From: JACADW01 sp963747985
GTDB taxonomy: Bacteria > Acidobacteriota > UBA6911
Direction of reading: 5' to 3'
NCBI GenBank assembly: GCA_963747985.1
Contig: CAVVHG010000004.1
Span: forward strand, 62,001 to 126,000
DNA: 64,000 nt
In this document: positions 44,785 through 52,283 of the stretch, one piece after another
Layout of the letters: each line of letters begins with the position of its first letter
Position numbering within the stretch: position 1 is the first letter of the stretch
The notes under the pieces: model-generated
Seen by the model: only the letters and a program-made list of their open reading frames with translations
Told to the model about the DNA's origin: nothing
Databases searched by the model: none
Translations under genes and position numbers: made by a program

Positions 44785-45762
44785 TCAGCTGAACCAGGAG
44801 CGAACGCGTGTTGAATCACTGCCGCGCACGCCTTCGATGACGTGGCAGGCAAGACTGGCGTTCTCGGCGACCTGCCAATCGAACATGCCGACGAGGATGA
44901 AATCCGCTCCACTGTTGAAGGCGTACCGGAAGGCATCCTTGGGCGGAATTGCCCCGGCCGCTAGAATCTTGAACGCGATCCAGGGCTTTCTTGTCCTGGC
45001 CATCACGTCGGCAACTGCCTGCGGGTCGTTGCACCACGAATTGTCGTGCGCGCCCATAGGCTCTTTCTCATCTGGCCGCGGGGCCGTGTAATAGTCGAGG
45101 CTGTGGAACGTCTTCTGGTAAAAGTCCGGGGTCAGGCCGCGCCTCTCGCATTCGACAATCACCTGGAGATCGTGGGCGCAAACACCCGCAATCCGCTTCT
45201 TGGACTGGATAAGCTCGACCGTCTCGCCCACCTTATCGAACTTGCCCTGCGCCAATAGCTTTTCGGCGGTATCCCCGGTGATGTGTACTCCCGTCGCCCC
45301 TTCGTCAATGGCCCTGTAGATCTGTGAATAGCCGCCGTCCTCGTCGAGCCGCACCTGGGAGAACCACTTGATTCTGCCGCCGTTCTTCCAGTGGTCGAAG
45401 AGCGCCTGGTTTTCCTGCATGACCCACGAATTGAAGGCGGTTATGCCGTGGTTTTCCGCCAGTTCGAAGGTTTCCCGAATTTTGGCCGGCGTGTTGTAGC
45501 GGCGCATCAAGCTCGAGACATAGGTCAGCTCGCGGGAGTGGGAGTATCCGCCGAAGAGGTTGCCTCCCAGGAACAACCGGCTGAACTCCTGGTTGCCGAT
45601 CTTGCCCATCGGCATCACCTGCTTTGCCTGGGCCGGGCCCGGTTCTGCCGCTGGGGCTGTTCCGCCCGGTTGTGCCACCAACGCCAGGGGAAGTGCTGAG
45701 GAAGCGAGCAGTGAAGATTTGACGAAATCACGCCTGGAGTGTTGCTTATTCATGTCGGCCAT
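44785..45762 (-). CDS. Tat-exported aldo/keto reductase-like TIM-barrel protein
   Basis: 325 aa from ATG 45762. Twin-arginine signal NKQHSRRDFVKSSLLASSALPLALVAQ, so export of the folded protein is expected. The mature part starts MGKIGNQEFSRLFLGGNLFGG, like the first strand of aldo/keto reductases, followed by barrel elements (GITAFNSWVM, IKWFSQVRLDED, ATGVHITGD, KRIAGVCAHDL, PWIAFKILAAGAIPP, DFILVGMFDWQVAE). The AKR catalytic Tyr-Lys-His set is not evident, so reductase activity is unproven. Stretch 44549-44784 downstream holds only a short open remnant (LTVRQESQGHWKIQFSTRP) of no recognised gene. Confidence 0.72.
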   Translation of the reverse strand: MADMNKQHSRRDFVKSSLLASSALPLALVAQPGGTAPAAEPGPAQAKQVMPMGKIGNQEFSRLFLGGNLFGGYSHSRELTYVSSLMRRYNTPAKIRETFELAENHGITAFNSWVMQENQALFDHWKNGGRIKWFSQVRLDEDGGYSQIYRAIDEGATGVHITGDTAEKLLAQGKFDKVGETVELIQSKKRIAGVCAHDLQVIVECERRGLTPDFYQKTFHSLDYYTAPRPDEKEPMGAHDNSWCNDPQAVADVMARTRKPWIAFKILAAGAIPPKDAFRYAFNSGADFILVGMFDWQVAENASLACHVIEGVRGSDSTRVRSWFS

Positions 45763-45880
45763 GACGCCATTATCGGCAAGAGACTTCGAGAAGCAAGGCA
45801 TTTCCCCAGCCCTCTTTTCTCGCGTTTTGGACGTGCTTGAAGGGCCAAACCAGAAGAAGGAAGCTACTCTGTTGGCGATA

Positions 45881-46615
45881 TTACCTGGAGCCGCGGCTGA
45901 TCAGTTCGCCGGACCCGCTGACGTGCTTGGTCAGCTTGGGATCACCATAGTACTCCACATCCCCGGAACCGCTGACATGCACTGTGAGAGCGTCAGTGAC
46001 CCAGAGTTTCGAGTCGCCTGACCCGCTCACGATAACTTCAGCTGTGCGGCTCTGGAGATCCTCCCCATCGTAGTCGCCTGACCCGGATATATGGACCTCC
46101 TCGGCCTCGACTCTCCCAGACACCTTTATCTTTCCGGAGCCGCTGATTTTTGCGGAGACCTGTTTCCCTGTCAGCTCATCGAATGTTATATCGCCCGAGC
46201 CCGATACGTGTGCCTTCATCGTGTCGGTCCTGAGCGCCGCGGTGCTGATCGTTCCCGAACCGGAGAGGCCCACTTCATCAAGCTGCCGCACGACGAGCGC
46301 ATACCGGATCGGGACTGAGGGGTGTACCGAGAAACCGCGCTCGATCCCTATCGTCAATTTTCCGCCCTTCACCTCGGTCCTGATGTGGGGGAGGATATTG
46401 TCGTCAGCGTCTATCCTGAGCGACTCCTGGTTTCCCACCTCAATCCTAAGGTCGCCAACCCCCGATAACGTCACGGCATCTATGCCCGAGACGGGCCGCT
46501 GCTCGGTCGCGGGCTTGCCCGAGCCGCGGAGTTGCTCAGATGCCAGATCGAATCCCTCGCAACCGCAAAACAGAACGGCAATGAGAGGCAGAAGAAGCCG
46601 AATGCGGTTTACCAT
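45881..46615 (-). CDS. DUF2807 lipoprotein
   Basis: 244 aa from ATG 46615, seven bases after AGGAGG; a GTG six bases earlier lies on the site itself. Lipobox AVLFCGC at residues about 13-19. The mature part is the DUF2807 beta-helix-like domain: GIDAVTLSGVGDLRIEVG near 45, then repeated SGSGD/SGSGK turns (six of them) as in VSGSGDITFDELTG, ISGSGKIKVSG and HISGSGDYDGEDLQ. Such proteins are secreted and may be head parts of adhesins; function unknown. Confidence 0.85.
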   Translation of the reverse strand: MVNRIRLLLPLIAVLFCGCEGFDLASEQLRGSGKPATEQRPVSGIDAVTLSGVGDLRIEVGNQESLRIDADDNILPHIRTEVKGGKLTIGIERGFSVHPSVPIRYALVVRQLDEVGLSGSGTISTAALRTDTMKAHVSGSGDITFDELTGKQVSAKISGSGKIKVSGRVEAEEVHISGSGDYDGEDLQSRTAEVIVSGSGDSKLWVTDALTVHVSGSGDVEYYGDPKLTKHVSGSGELISRGSR

Positions 46616-46721
46616 GGTCACCCCTCCTTTGACCGGGCTATACGAGAAGCCACCACCAGAAAGTTCGATTTTTCTCGTGCATTCCGGGGCATGGTTTATC
46701 GTGTTCTAAATGGCACAGTGT

Positions 46722-47075
46722 TTAGCACGTCACATGCAGGATGGCGTAGGCGTCCTTGCTCTTGAGTTTGCGTAGTAGGCGGCAGGCATCCTCGGTCGGC
46801 AGGACGACGATCTCGGTTCCGCGCCGCTTGGCCTCCTCATGCACCTCAGGCATTATGGGCAGGCTGCCATACATGCCTGTACCGATAATCAGGTGGTTTC
46901 CACCCCAAGGGATTTCCTCTTCGACGGAGAGCGGGGTGTGGCCGTACTCACTCCGAAAGGACTTCGATGCTTTCTTGAGCCGTTTGCTCACCTTTCCTGC
47001 CTCGATCACCACATCGTAATCGTACCGCTCACCATCGATCTCAATTTCTCCGAAAGCAATGAGCTTGGCTTCCAT
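46722..47075 (-). CDS. Mth938-like domain protein
   Basis: 117 aa, cytoplasmic. Starts KLIAFGEIEIDGERYDYDVVI and has GNHLIIGTGMYGSLPIMPEV and GTEIVVLPTEDACRLLRKL, the pattern of the Mth938/NDUFAF3 family (formerly DUF498). Some members assist complex I assembly in mitochondria; the bacterial role is unknown. Single gene; a 347 bp non-coding stretch (47076-47422) separates it from the divergent lipoprotein and holds a TATAAT at 47301. Confidence 0.82.
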   Translation of the reverse strand: MEAKLIAFGEIEIDGERYDYDVVIEAGKVSKRLKKASKSFRSEYGHTPLSVEEEIPWGGNHLIIGTGMYGSLPIMPEVHEEAKRRGTEIVVLPTEDACRLLRKLKSKDAYAILHVTC

Positions 47076-47422
47076 TGCGCGACCTCTCCCGAGAGGACTG
47101 TGGTGCTCCTGCAGCGAGGCTGAGTTGGGGCGATTATAGACCTGAATGGGTCAGCTTGATAGCAGGGAGTGCGGACCTCAGCAGACGGTCCGTGGTCTCG
47201 GAGCTGCGGCTACTGGGGGAACAGATGAAGGCGCTCAACCAGGCGGAAGTGTGGCCTGCGATGCGTTCCTCATTCTCCCTCTGGAAGAGCCCAATGGCGC
47301 TATAATAGCTCCACCACAAAGCATCACAACCTGACTTGCCGTAGCGGAGGGCCACATGCCCGAGTCCGGCCAGACCACGCTGTCGAGCAATTCCAACCAC
47401 CATCTCAACGGGAGATGAAACC

Positions 47423-48271
47423 ATGAAAGCCACATATGCCGTGATCCTCTGTGTCCTGCTGTTGCTGTTCTCTGCCTGCGCCCAGAAGTTCAACGACCCT
47501 GCCGACGTGCAGGCGATTAAGAAGACAGTGGATGATTACGCCAAAGCCTTTAATGCGGGGGATGCCGACCAGGCTGTTGCCTTGATGACCGACAAGGCGA
47601 TCTATGCAGATATCAATGTTCCCGTGGCAGTTGGCAAGGAGGCAATCCGATCGCTACACCAGGCTTTTCTCAGCCAGTTCAAGGCTGACTTCAGCATGAC
47701 GGCCGAAAATGTGCGCGTGGCAGGCGACCTTGCAGTGGCGAGGGGGATTTGGACGGCGAAACTTACGCCAAAAGCGCAAGGGATAGCCCCTGCTGGCGAC
47801 GGTGGGAGTTGGATTCTGGTTTGCGCTCGTCAGAACGACAGGTCCTGGAAATGGGATTGGCTGACAGCAAACAGCAATCAGCCTCTGCCAGGCAGCACGG
47901 CAAGCGGCGAGGATGAGCAGGCCCTGCTGCAAATCGAACGGGATATGGCGGAGGCACTCGTTAAGAAGGACGCGGCAGCGATGGACAAGATGCTGGCCAA
48001 CGAGTTCCAGGCGAACTACGGCGGCTGGGTCGGCAACAAGAAACAGTATCTCTCTGTTCTGAAAAGCGACACGACCAAGTTCGAGTCGATGACCAACAGC
48101 GAAATGAAGGCTCTCGTGCTTGGTGACACTGCTATCGTGCATGGACTGGCGACGGTGAGGAGTTCGATGGCGGGCAAGGACACAAGTGGCCAGGAGCGTT
48201 ACACTGACGTGTTCGTGAAACGCGAAGGCCGGTGGCAGTGCGTAACCGGATACGGCACCAAAGTGCAGTAG
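47423..48271 (+). CDS. Lipoprotein with two NTF2-like (DUF4440) domains
   Basis: 282 aa. Signal peptide with lipobox LLFSACA at residues 14-20. Domain 1 (about 28-140): DVQAIKKTVDDYAKAFNAGD, ALMTDKAIYADINVP, LAVARGIWTAKLTPK. Domain 2 (about 165-280): EQALLQIERDMAEALVKKDAAAMDKMLANEF, VLGDTAIVHGLATVRS, YTDVFVKREGRWQCVTGYGTKV. Both resemble SnoaL/DUF4440 folds, some of which are enzymes or ligand binders, here without clear catalytic residues. ATG 47423 follows CAACGGGAG. Candidate -10 TATAAT at 47301-47306 would leave a 110-base leader. Confidence 0.82.
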   Translation: MKATYAVILCVLLLLFSACAQKFNDPADVQAIKKTVDDYAKAFNAGDADQAVALMTDKAIYADINVPVAVGKEAIRSLHQAFLSQFKADFSMTAENVRVAGDLAVARGIWTAKLTPKAQGIAPAGDGGSWILVCARQNDRSWKWDWLTANSNQPLPGSTASGEDEQALLQIERDMAEALVKKDAAAMDKMLANEFQANYGGWVGNKKQYLSVLKSDTTKFESMTNSEMKALVLGDTAIVHGLATVRSSMAGKDTSGQERYTDVFVKREGRWQCVTGYGTKVQ

Positions 48272-48295
48272 CCCTGCATAGAGTCTGGGAAGTTC

Positions 48296-48420
48296 TGGGT
48301 GGGAGGCTGTTGGTGAAAGGGCGGTTCCGAGCGCCCTACGCCGCATGAACCTCATTCAGAAGTCCATCAGAACCACGGTCGGTGAGTGAAATGCTCAAGG
48401 GCCGCTCTTCGGGGCGGCCC
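48296..48420 (-). repeat. Dispersed intergenic repeat, copy 2 (inverted) with GC hairpin
   Basis: Reverse complement of the repeat at 42945-43075. It ends in a hairpin at 48399-48420, GGGCCGC TCTTCGGG GCGGCCC; a nearly identical hairpin stands at 50098-50121. It lies 25-150 bases after the DUF4440 lipoprotein and could also end that transcript. Confidence 0.75.
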
Positions 48421-48464
48421 GTTGCTTTCAGCGGCAATCTCCGATTCTTCTTGACCTCCGCTCC

Positions 48465-48562
48465 TGAGCGGGCTGAGAATGCCCGCATACGAGGCTGATA
48501 AGCTCCAGCGAAAGCTCAACGGCGTGTGCTGTTCCAGTTCCCATTCCAGCCCCAATTCCCCA
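48465..48562. repeat. CGAGGCTGA-type dispersed repeat with hexamer tail, copy 1
   Basis: GCGGGCTGA, then CGAGGCTGATAAGC, then AAAGCTCAA, GGCGTGTGCTGTTCC and a tail of spaced TTCC words (AGTTCCCATTCCAGCCCC). The same order appears at 52030-52135 (CGGGCTGA, CGAGGCTGACAAGC, AAATTCAA, GCGTGTCCTGTTTC, tail TCGGCCTCGATTCC). No gene in 48421-48735. Confidence 0.65.
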
Positions 48563-48735
48563 GATGAGTGAAAAAGTGCCGTAAGGCGGCTCTGCTGGGC
48601 ATTCCCCACCCGACACTCGCAGCCACACTGATTGATGATGTGATAGCTCTCAACCTTGAACGGGTGCGAATCACAACGATCTCAACCAGATTGGATTCTC
48701 AGTAGTGGAGATTGCTTTCCGGAAGGAGTAAGTCG

Positions 48736-49983
48736 ATGAAGAAATCGTTTGAGTATGGCTTCGGCATCCTGCTTGCTGTTGCCGGGTTCCTGGCGACCGG
48801 AATAGCACAGACCGAGACCAAGACCCCGGTGGTGTTTTTCCCAGGCTATGTCTCGACCAAGCTCGTGGTAACGGTGGAGAACCAGACGGTGGCACCCGAG
48901 TGCCCCGCAAGTGGAACGTTCGAAAGCTGGATTTTTAGCGACCAGTCTGGCGACTTCAGCCCGGCCTGCCGTGACAAGCTCATGACACTGGCATACAACC
49001 GGCAACCATTTGTGCCGATGTCCCAGAGGTTCTCAGAGCAGCCTGGCGTGACTGTCACTGTCAAGGACTACGGCAGGCTTGACAGCTCGCCATTTTACGA
49101 GGATCTGTACGCCTTTCTCGAAGCGAACGGATACACCCGAAATCTGAATATTCGGGTCGCGGGCTACGATTGGCGCCTGACGCCGGACATGGGTGGCTTC
49201 ATGCAGCGGACGATCGACCTGATCGAGCAGACGTACACAGACAACGGGAACACACCGGTCCACCTGGTGGCCCACTCCAATGGGCCTCTCTACGCCCAAT
49301 ACCTGCTGACACATACCCCGCAGGCCTGGAAGAACAAGTATATCCATGGGTTCACGCCGATCGCGGGGAACTGGCCGGGCCAAGGAATGCTTTACTATTT
49401 GTTATTCACCGGCTTCAACATAAACGACGTCAGCATGCCGACGGACACTACGTACGCGACAATCAGTGCCATGATGTTTCAAAGCCAGCCGGCAACTTAC
49501 ATGAGCGCCTCTGATCCGGCCGTGTTCAAGAACCAAGAAGTGGTGTTTCAAGGCGGGTCTGCCATCTACACTCCGCAGCACTATCGCAAATTGTTCCGCG
49601 ACGCCGGGCTTTCGCTGGCAGAGGAACTGGGCCCGTACTACATCGGCTTCGTCCGATTTCAGCAGCCCCCGTACTTTCCAAATGTGGATGTGTATGCGGA
49701 AAAAGGATCGGGTCTCGACACGTTGGTTGGCATAGGCCTGCCGAACTTGACCATCGGGCAGTTGATCGACGATTACACACAGTATTTCTTTCGACCGGGC
49801 GATGGCAATCAGGAGGACATCACAAACGATTCCGTCGTGGCGTGGAAGAAGATGGACTGCTTCCGGTTCGAGCTCAACGACAACCCGGGAGTCGAACATA
49901 GCAGTCTCCCGAGCGACCCTGGTGTGCTCGGACGGCTGTTGGTAAACCTGCAACGGCCGAAGTCGGTCTGCGCTGACCATTAA
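48736..49983 (+). CDS. Secreted LCAT-like acyltransferase/lipase
   Basis: 415 aa from ATG 48736 with GGAAGGAG upstream; the frame is open back to a TTG at 48712. Signal peptide 1-24. Alpha/beta-hydrolase of the lecithin:cholesterol acyltransferase type: TPVVFFPGYVSTKLVV near the start, YGRLDSSPFYEDLYAFLEANGY, VAGYDWRLTPD, and the nucleophile elbow HLVAHSNGPLYAQYLL with Ser181 (usual form HSMG). A late Asp (FRPGDGNQED) and His (GVEHSSLP) could complete the triad. Related proteins esterify sterols or act as phospholipases; the bacterial substrate is unknown. Confidence 0.82.
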   Translation: MKKSFEYGFGILLAVAGFLATGIAQTETKTPVVFFPGYVSTKLVVTVENQTVAPECPASGTFESWIFSDQSGDFSPACRDKLMTLAYNRQPFVPMSQRFSEQPGVTVTVKDYGRLDSSPFYEDLYAFLEANGYTRNLNIRVAGYDWRLTPDMGGFMQRTIDLIEQTYTDNGNTPVHLVAHSNGPLYAQYLLTHTPQAWKNKYIHGFTPIAGNWPGQGMLYYLLFTGFNINDVSMPTDTTYATISAMMFQSQPATYMSASDPAVFKNQEVVFQGGSAIYTPQHYRKLFRDAGLSLAEELGPYYIGFVRFQQPPYFPNVDVYAEKGSGLDTLVGIGLPNLTIGQLIDDYTQYFFRPGDGNQEDITNDSVVAWKKMDCFRFELNDNPGVEHSSLPSDPGVLGRLLVNLQRPKSVCADH

Positions 49984-50097
49984 TCCCGGCTGTGCCTCTC
50001 GACACGCTGGCGGCTCAGAGGGGATCGGCTGACACAAGCAAGATGCAGCCAACGACTGCATTCGCTGAGTCTCACTCTTCTTTGCCTGTCGCACATA

Positions 50098-50121
50098 CGG
50101 GCCGCTTTTCGGGGCGGCCCG
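50098..50121 (+). terminator. GC hairpin after the LCAT-like gene
   Basis: CGGGCCGC TTTTCGGG GCGGCCCG: perfect eight-base stem, followed by GTGTTCTTT. Near copy of the hairpin at 48399-48420. The rest of the gap 49984-50347 is non-coding and ends in the duplicated 5' flank of the esterase. Confidence 0.45.
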
Positions 50122-50347
50122 TGTTCTTTGTGGGCGATCCCAGCCGCAGAGGACGATGCGGCCCAACGCATGCGCATTGGATCTCCGCTCTGGCTTCTAA
50201 TCTCAGCAGGGCCATTTGGATACATCCCACCCACTCACCGTTCCTTGGGAACGGGGGCAAAGACCCTCTGATCCTGTTAGCGTTCTTAAGCCCTGATACT
50301 ATCTCGCCATCCGAAACCCATGAGGGAAACATGCTGTGGAGGTGGTA

Positions 50348-51148
50348 ATGAAACTTTAACGTAATGGCCGTCGCGCCGCTTGCGCAGCGCTGGCCGCAAT
50401 GACGTGGATCGGGTTGTGCGCCGCGGCTGCCGCGAAGGGGTCGAGAGAGTTGAAACCAGCTTACGCAAAGACGACGAATGGCCAACTGGAGGGCGTTGTC
50501 AGCAACGATGGCAATGTCCGGGTTTTCAAAGGCGTTCCCTACGCTGCCCCTCCGCTAGGAGCCTTGCGGTGGAAAGCGCCGCAGCCGGCCGCCTTATGGA
50601 CCGGCGTCCGAAAAGCCGTCGAGTATGGGACGCGCTGCATGCAAAACCGAGTGTATGACGACATGATCTTCCGCGACAATGGCCCGAGCGAGGATTGCCT
50701 CTACCTCAACATCTGGGCGCCCGCGGATCCCCGCCGGGAGAAGCTCCCCGTCATGGCCTGGATTTACGACGGCGGTTTTGTCGCAGGATCGACTTCGGAG
50801 CCGCGCCAGGACGGCGGAAACCTCTCGAAAAGAGGAGTGATTGTCGTCAGCTTCAATTACAGGCTCGACGTGTTCGGGTTTTTCTCGCACCCCGAACTCG
50901 TGAAAGAATCCGGGCATAATGCCGCGTGAAACTACGGCCTCCTGGACCAGGTCGCCGCCCTTCGGTGGGTCAGGGAGAACATTGCCTCATTCGGCGGCGA
51001 TCCGAACGGCCCAGGTTTACCGCACTGGCCTGTGTATGACGGCGAGGACGGATACCAGGTCATGCATCTCACTGCTGCATGCAAGGCTTTGCCGGATTAT
51101 CAGAGAGCCCGATACGTCTTCCTGGACGGCCTGCCCCCTCTCAGGTGA
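50348..51148 (+). pseudogene. Inactivated type-B carboxylesterase copy
   Basis: Collinear with the intact gene at 32745-34358. Three lesions: codon 4 is TAA where the intact gene has CAA; codon 194 is TGA (GCCGCGTGAAAC against GCCGCGGGAAAC); and about 271 codons (intact residues 220-490) are missing between FGGDP and NGPGLPHW, removing Ser228, Glu345 and His448. The deletion joins GGCGACCCG to GGCGATCCG, two similar words present at both ends in the intact gene, which suggests slippage between short repeats. N- and C-terminal parts remain about 80 percent alike by eye. Confidence 0.95.
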
Positions 51149-51238
51149 ATCCGGATCGAAGCCGCGGAGCTGAAGCCACGGCTGAGATGCTTCTAAATCA
51201 GCGATCTCGGCAGATTATTGATTTCATTAAGCTATTGC

Positions 51239-51267
51239 TTGACCCGTGCCACGGCGAAGCCTATACT
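51239..51267 (+). promoter_or_regulatory. tRNA-fMet promoter
   Basis: TTGACC at 51239-51244, 17-base spacer, TATACT at 51262-51267. Transcription would begin near 51274, five bases before the tRNA. Confidence 0.75.
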
Positions 51268-51278
51268 TCCTGCCGTGT

Positions 51279-51355
<77 letters not shown>

Positions 51356-51368
51356 GCAATCATAAATC

Positions 51369-51393
51369 AGCCGCCTGCAAGGCGGCTTTTTTA
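51369..51393 (+). terminator. Rho-independent terminator of tRNA-fMet
   Basis: AGCCGCCT GCA AGGCGGCT followed by TTTTTTA; eight-base stem, 14 bases after the tRNA. Confidence 0.9.
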
Positions 51394-52283
51394 TTGCACT
51401 TAGGGTTACGAGCTCTGCTTCGTTCATTTTTCTAATTCATCGAAAAGCTGTTCCCAATTCCGGTTTTGGGAACAACTGGGAACAGATTCCCCCAAATCGC
51501 TTTTCCCAATACCTCGGAAGTCCTCCGCTCAGGTTCGGGCACATTGCGCGCACAGCCATCAATCAAATCGCAGAGTGTCTGAGACTCGGCTTGCCGACGC
51601 TGCCGTATCCAGAAGCTTCGGAAGCACGCTGGATCCGGTCGAGGTTTCAGCAGCCGGAGACTTCGCATACCCCCGGGGCATCAACCGCTTGACCGGATCC
51701 AGTCCGGACAGACCTGTTAAACGAGCTGCGACGTTCGTCACGATCCACAGGAAGGCTGCCGGATAATGGAAGGCGGTTGTGGACATCGGCGCAGCAGATA
51801 GACCATCGCCGTCGAGGTAGCCGCGTCCTGACGCTGAACGGGGCGGATGGAGGGAAGTACCTTCCAGCTGAGGCAAAGCCGGCAGTTGGCACAACAACAA
51901 CGACGTCAAGCACTTCGAGCGGCAGCGGATCTGAGCGGATCTCCGGCTTAGCCGAACGGCGGAAGGCAAGGTGCATTGATGGGCGGCAACCCGCTGCGCC
52001 GTCCGCGTTCTCGTTGACAACACATTCTGTCGGGCTGACGATCCCCGCCTGCGAGGCTGACAAGCACGAGCACAAATTCAAACACCGGTAGCGTGTCCTG
52101 TTTCAGTCCCTGTCTCGGCCTCGATTCCGTAGCTCAGTGGACGGGCGCGGCAGGGTGCCCTGTCGGTTATCATCCCGATGCGAACCTGCTGAAGCCGCGA
52201 TACAATCGCGCGGTTGGGGGGCATCGCACTTACCCGACACTCCGGATGACGAGAATGCATGAATTCATGTCAGGAGGGATACG
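51394..52283. other. 890-bp non-coding stretch with a dispersed repeat
   Basis: No ORF here resembles a protein on either strand. At 51450-51473 an inverted repeat GTTCCCAA..TTGGGAAC is seen. At about 52030-52135 is copy 2 of the CGAGGCTGA-type repeat with TTCC/GATTCC hexamer tail. Nothing else was recognised; no integrase remnant could be shown next to the tRNA. Confidence 0.6.

Noticed and set aside
47134..47493. 119-codon minus-strand ORF antisense to the DUF4440 lipoprotein start
   Set aside because: Overlaps the lipoprotein signal peptide on the other strand and has no ribosome site.
51559..52081. Two overlapping 145-155 codon minus-strand ORFs
   Set aside because: Both cross the dispersed repeat, have skewed composition and lack any ribosome site or motif.
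51394..52283. Integrase remnant next to tRNA-fMet
   Set aside because: Tail-like peptides can be read after the tRNA on the minus strand but none can be tied to an integrase, and no direct repeat of the tRNA 3' end exists in the window.
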